DNA of 8,285 nt, from positions 1 to 8,285 of the forward strand of contig CAJCIW010000025.1 of NCBI GenBank assembly GCA_903970455.1, in the 5' to 3' direction. The notes beneath the pieces are model-generated. The model was not told where the DNA came from, searched no databases, and saw only the letters and a program-made list of their open reading frames with translations. Of the stretch, positions 5,577-8,285 are shown in pieces. Both the position numbers and the translations under genes were made by a program. Origin of the DNA: Verrucomicrobiota bacterium. GTDB lineage: Bacteria; Chlamydiota; Chlamydiia; Chlamydiales; Rhabdochlamydiaceae. Every line of letters begins with the position of its first letter. Within the stretch, counting starts at the first letter, position 1.

Positions 5577-5644
5577 ATTACATCTCAAGGCTCTAGAATC
5601 CTAACATTCATAAGGCTTTTGAGGATTGGCACAACTCGAGTGAG

Positions 5645-7801
5645 TTACTCTACCCAGTGGAGAACGTTGCGGATGATCGACCAGCGGCGCTCTGTCGGGG
5701 CGACGATTTCTGTTTTCCCTTTGATCCACAAGTCGTATTGTTTTTCGGTAAACCCTTCTGCTTTCTTCAGTTGGAGCCACTGGTTGAGATAATGTAAAAA
5801 TCGTTGGCTGTCGGCGCGAGTTGCATAGGCCAAGGTGTCGAATCCGAGAGGATTGGGGTAAAAAACCACGCGGAAATGACGATGGCAAAGGGACCAAGCG
5901 ATGGCTTCCGTTTCTTCCCATAAAAGGGCGACATTCGGGTCGCACTCTTCAAATTGATCGTAACTGTCGAGATAAATCAATTCTTTGGATGGAAACACCT
6001 CTTTAGCCGCGGCTTCATAAGAAGATCCTTTGCGTACTGCGATTTTTAATTTTTTATTTTCAACGACCTTGTCGATGTTTGAAAATTGCTTTCTCATATT
6101 TTCCTGAACAACTAGGACAAATCGAGGAGAAAGATAAGGGTCGGTGAATGTCAGTGCCTTTAAACGGGACTCGTTGATCGTGACGGCAGACATGGCAATA
6201 TCATAATAATTCCCGTTGAGTTCATCGCTGAGTTTATCATACGTCATCGGGACCAAATCCAATTCGCAGTCGAGGTCGTAGGCCAATTCATAAGCAAAAG
6301 AGATATCATACCCCACAACGTTCCCATCGACGTTAGGAAAACAAAAAGGGGCACAACTGGGGTTATACCCCACGCGGATTGTTTTAGAGGAGAGAATTCG
6401 GTCGAAGGGATCTCCTTCCAAAGAACCAGCCACAGGAGGTTGATTTTTATAAACTTTAAGCGGGATCGTCGAAGTAATGTTCAATTCATAAATGCTTTTA
6501 ATCTCATTTTTGATTTCAGGGAGAGGATTGAACATTTTAATTCCCGTGAAAACAAGAAGCAAGGGAAGCAGTGTGAATAAGCCGTTTTTGACGATTCTAC
6601 CCCAATTTAATTGGATCATGTTTCGGCAGGAAAGGGTGATAAAAAGAGATAAGGATGCAATTTCCATGACAGAAAGCATTGACTGAAAGCCAGCAGTGAA
6701 AGGTACGGTCGCGAGATAAAGATTAATCGATTCAACGGGAAGGCCCAATGAATCGAGAATAAAAGTCAAAGTGTTGATCCAGGAACCGAGTCCAACAGCT
6801 CCGAGGCTCGTCAGAAATGTCGTGACGAAAAGCTTAATTTGGGCCGTTAGCAACAAAGGAACATTATAAAAAGTGGAAATAAAAAAAACGAAGACGGTGA
6901 TGAAAAGGGATCCCAAAGGCAAATTGAAGACGACCGAGACCGTACCCTGAATCTGGCTTTGCGCTTTTCCGTCATTGGGATCTAGAATTTGGGTTTCTTT
7001 TTTCAGAAGCTCAATAATATAGGGAAGGCAGACGATGACGATATTGGTTGTATAAGCGAGAAGGAGGATCGGCAAAAGCTGCTGCAGCCATCTATAGGAG
7101 GGAATAGAGGTCAGAATCGTGGCAAGGCGCGGAAAGATCCAGAAAATAACGAGAGAAACGACAAAGATATAAAGGATAAGGTAGGTACTGACTTGTTTGA
7201 CGGTCGAAAATTGAATAGTCCCCACTTGGTTCGCTATGATGAGGAAAGTGCCGAAAGGTGTGATGCGCGCGATCCAAGATGTGATCCGGGTCAAAACATC
7301 GACAATGTTTTCTAGCCCCTTCATCATCACTTCTTTTTCTTTAAGGAACATCAGGGCAATGCCGATCGATAAAGAAAAAATGACGATGGCGGGAATAATA
7401 TTATTGGCTAAATCGTAGAAAATATTATCGGGGATGAGAAGTTCGGCAAAGTTAAGCTGAGGGATTTCCCCGGAAACATACCCGCCAAGCTGGGTAGATT
7501 TGGGGTGAGGGAAAAGATAGACAATCGTATAGATCATCAGAATATTGATCAGCCAAGCAAGGCTAATGAATACTAGGCCCCTCTTGAGAATTTGTTTGGC
7601 TTGGTACACGCTGAGCTGCCCGACGCCATGGATGATGGCGCCGATAAGGTAGGGAACCGCGGTCACCTTTAGCAGCATGATATAAGCAGCGGAGTAGGGA
7701 GCAAAAACTTCGCAAAGATCGCCGAAAAAAAGGCCAAAGAGGATCCCTAGGAGGGTGGCGAGCGCCATTTGCCATGTCAGAGATATTTTAAAAAGACGCA
7801 T
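5645..7801 (-). CDS. Fusion of a dicarboxylate/amino-acid symporter-like membrane domain with a family 3 solute-binding domain
   Basis: A 718-residue inner-membrane protein. Residues about 1-440 have the hydrophobic layout of the sodium:dicarboxylate (glutamate) symporter family: three early helices, a TPFGTFLIIANQVG segment, two re-entrant-loop regions and a further helix near 405-425. Residues about 467-705 are a periplasmic-type solute-binding domain of the amino-acid family: TIRVGYNPSCAPFCFPN, GYDISFAYELA, YYDIAMSAVTINESRLKALTFTDPY, where the SR arginine normally binds the substrate carboxylate. The last helix would place this domain outside the membrane, tethered to its transporter. Likely role: uptake of an amino acid or dicarboxylate. 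The family's NMDGT motif reads NLPLG (about residue 294), and the D...N..GD residues of the last core helix are not evident, so coupling or substrate may differ from glutamate transporters. Start ATG 7801 agrees with the first helix; no strong ribosome-binding site. Confidence 0.85.
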   Translation of the reverse strand: MRLFKISLTWQMALATLLGILFGLFFGDLCEVFAPYSAAYIMLLKVTAVPYLIGAIIHGVGQLSVYQAKQILKRGLVFISLAWLINILMIYTIVYLFPHPKSTQLGGYVSGEIPQLNFAELLIPDNIFYDLANNIIPAIVIFSLSIGIALMFLKEKEVMMKGLENIVDVLTRITSWIARITPFGTFLIIANQVGTIQFSTVKQVSTYLILYIFVVSLVIFWIFPRLATILTSIPSYRWLQQLLPILLLAYTTNIVIVCLPYIIELLKKETQILDPNDGKAQSQIQGTVSVVFNLPLGSLFITVFVFFISTFYNVPLLLTAQIKLFVTTFLTSLGAVGLGSWINTLTFILDSLGLPVESINLYLATVPFTAGFQSMLSVMEIASLSLFITLSCRNMIQLNWGRIVKNGLFTLLPLLLVFTGIKMFNPLPEIKNEIKSIYELNITSTIPLKVYKNQPPVAGSLEGDPFDRILSSKTIRVGYNPSCAPFCFPNVDGNVVGYDISFAYELAYDLDCELDLVPMTYDKLSDELNGNYYDIAMSAVTINESRLKALTFTDPYLSPRFVLVVQENMRKQFSNIDKVVENKKLKIAVRKGSSYEAAAKEVFPSKELIYLDSYDQFEECDPNVALLWEETEAIAWSLCHRHFRVVFYPNPLGFDTLAYATRADSQRFLHYLNQWLQLKKAEGFTEKQYDLWIKGKTEIVAPTERRWSIIRNVLHWVE

Positions 7802-7853
7802 AGTCTAAAGCGGCCTTTGGTCGTATCAATTACTATGGAAACAGGATTAAAGA

Positions 7854-7882
7854 AATTTAAGCAATGGAAAAACGGTGATCAA
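7854..7882 (-). promoter_or_regulatory. Candidate promoter for the symporter/solute-binding fusion gene
   Basis: On the minus strand TTGATC (7882-7877) and TAAATT (7859-7854) are separated by exactly 17 bases. Transcription would start about 45 bases before the ATG at 7801. The location between the FKBP stop and the transporter start suggests the transporter gene need not depend on readthrough from FKBP. Called by eye. Confidence 0.42.
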
Positions 7883-7924
7883 CAAAACGTAATACTGTAG
7901 ACCACCGGAATAAGAGAACCGTTG

Positions 7925-8285
7925 TTATCTTGTATCGGTTTTGAGTTCAGCGATTTCGTTTTTAGCGTTGGGAGCTTCCTCAGAAATTTCAGAGATTGGC
8001 GCGTTAGCTTTTACGATTTCAATATCAAATGTGAGCAAAGAGTTAGGGGGAAGATATCCATTTGTCCCATAGGCTAAGTCGGGATGAATGTAAACAGTGC
8101 GTTTTTCTCCTTCCCGCATTCCAAGAAGCCCAGCCTTTAATCCTGGAATGATCTCGTCTAGAGAAATGGTTTCTTCCTCTTTAGAAGCGCCAAAAACAGA
8201 TCCGTCCAGATATTTTCCCGTGTAGCGCACCATCGGGGAAAAATGGGATTCGATCTCAGCACCACTCCCTTTTTCATTAATACGG
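7925..8285 (-). CDS. FKBP-type peptidyl-prolyl cis-trans isomerase, Mip-like (5' end outside window)
   Basis: The last 119 residues of an FKBP-type isomerase, which speeds proline cis-trans isomerisation during protein folding. In chlamydiae and Legionella the related Mip proteins are exported. The frame is open to the window edge (RINEKGSGAEIESHFSPMVRYTGKYLDG), so the ATG at 8233 is internal and not the start. Family landmarks: VRYTG (FKBP tyrosine), LDGSVFGAS (usually FDSS), IIPGLKAGLLGMREGEKRTVYIHPDLAYG and LLTFDIEIV. The aspartate of the FD motif is replaced by glycine, and the tryptophan at the floor of the pocket by leucine, so activity or drug binding may be altered. A polar tail of about 30 residues rich in Glu, Ala and Lys follows the domain. 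Signal peptide or N-terminal dimerisation region, if any, is not visible. Confidence 0.9.
   Translation of the reverse strand, partial: RINEKGSGAEIESHFSPMVRYTGKYLDGSVFGASKEEETISLDEIIPGLKAGLLGMREGEKRTVYIHPDLAYGTNGYLPPNSLLTFDIEIVKANAPISEISEEAPNAKNEIAELKTDTR

Noticed and set aside
5601..5945. A minus-strand open frame of about 114 codons overlapping the end of the symporter fusion gene
   Set aside because: It lies in another frame of a well-supported gene, has no start signal and has an arginine/proline-rich composition typical of a shadow frame. Only its last few codons (NPQKPYE) are used above, as a weak hint of a toxin remnant.
1..8285. tRNA, rRNA, CRISPR array or transposase genes
   Set aside because: I found no cloverleaf, no rRNA-like sequence, no regularly spaced repeats and no DDE-type or recombinase-like frame on either strand.

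Overview
The window looks like a chromosomal segment of an environmental chlamydia (order Parachlamydiales, e.g. a Parachlamydia-, Waddlia- or Criblamydia-like amoeba symbiont). This rests on my recognition of the trunk of the large toxin-like protein, whose N-terminal block, Lys/Ala/Val-rich membrane segment, TPR pair and pre-toxin region match my recollection of chlamydial proteins, and on trxA and an FKBP/Mip-type gene lying near each other, as I remember from Chlamydiaceae. Neither point could be checked by search here.

Layout. Left end (1-910): a partial metN-type ABC ATPase gene on the minus strand, and trxA diverging from it on the plus strand. A gene-free stretch of about 280 bases (911-1191) holds a GC-rich hairpin segment and then a good promoter. 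Middle (1192-5588): an accessory region of polymorphic-toxin type. On the plus strand, a 710-residue toxin-like protein (1285-3417) is followed 3 bases later by its probable immunity gene (3421-3795). After these come a short peptide-coding scrap, an intact orphan immunity-like gene (3927-4202) and a second copy of it broken by one extra base (4235-4478). Converging from the minus strand are three paralogous immunity-like genes (5576-5361, 5268-4807, 4820-4599). Short C-terminal pieces of a different toxin ending in Gly-Phe-Leu-Glu-Pro lie between them, and one of these is fused to the middle immunity gene. Right end (5645-8285, minus strand): a 718-residue fusion of a Na+/dicarboxylate-symporter-like membrane domain with an amino-acid-type solute-binding domain, then the C-terminal part of an FKBP peptidyl-prolyl isomerase.

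How it fits together. The middle reads as a toxin locus with one current tip and immunity gene, plus stored or decaying modules acquired and duplicated earlier. Two points stand out. The in-frame signal-peptide codons that begin just behind a strong promoter (1192-1260) are cut off from the toxin ORF by one TAA codon, so the toxin is either a recent nonsense mutant or is made by internal initiation and/or readthrough. In the minus-strand array, an immunity domain and a toxin tail form one reading frame, and the codons of the toxin's final Leu-Glu-Pro also supply the ribosome-binding site of the next immunity gene.

The flanking genes are housekeeping or transport functions: methionine uptake, thiol redox, amino acid uptake and protein folding. 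Nothing in the sequence ties them to the toxin locus.
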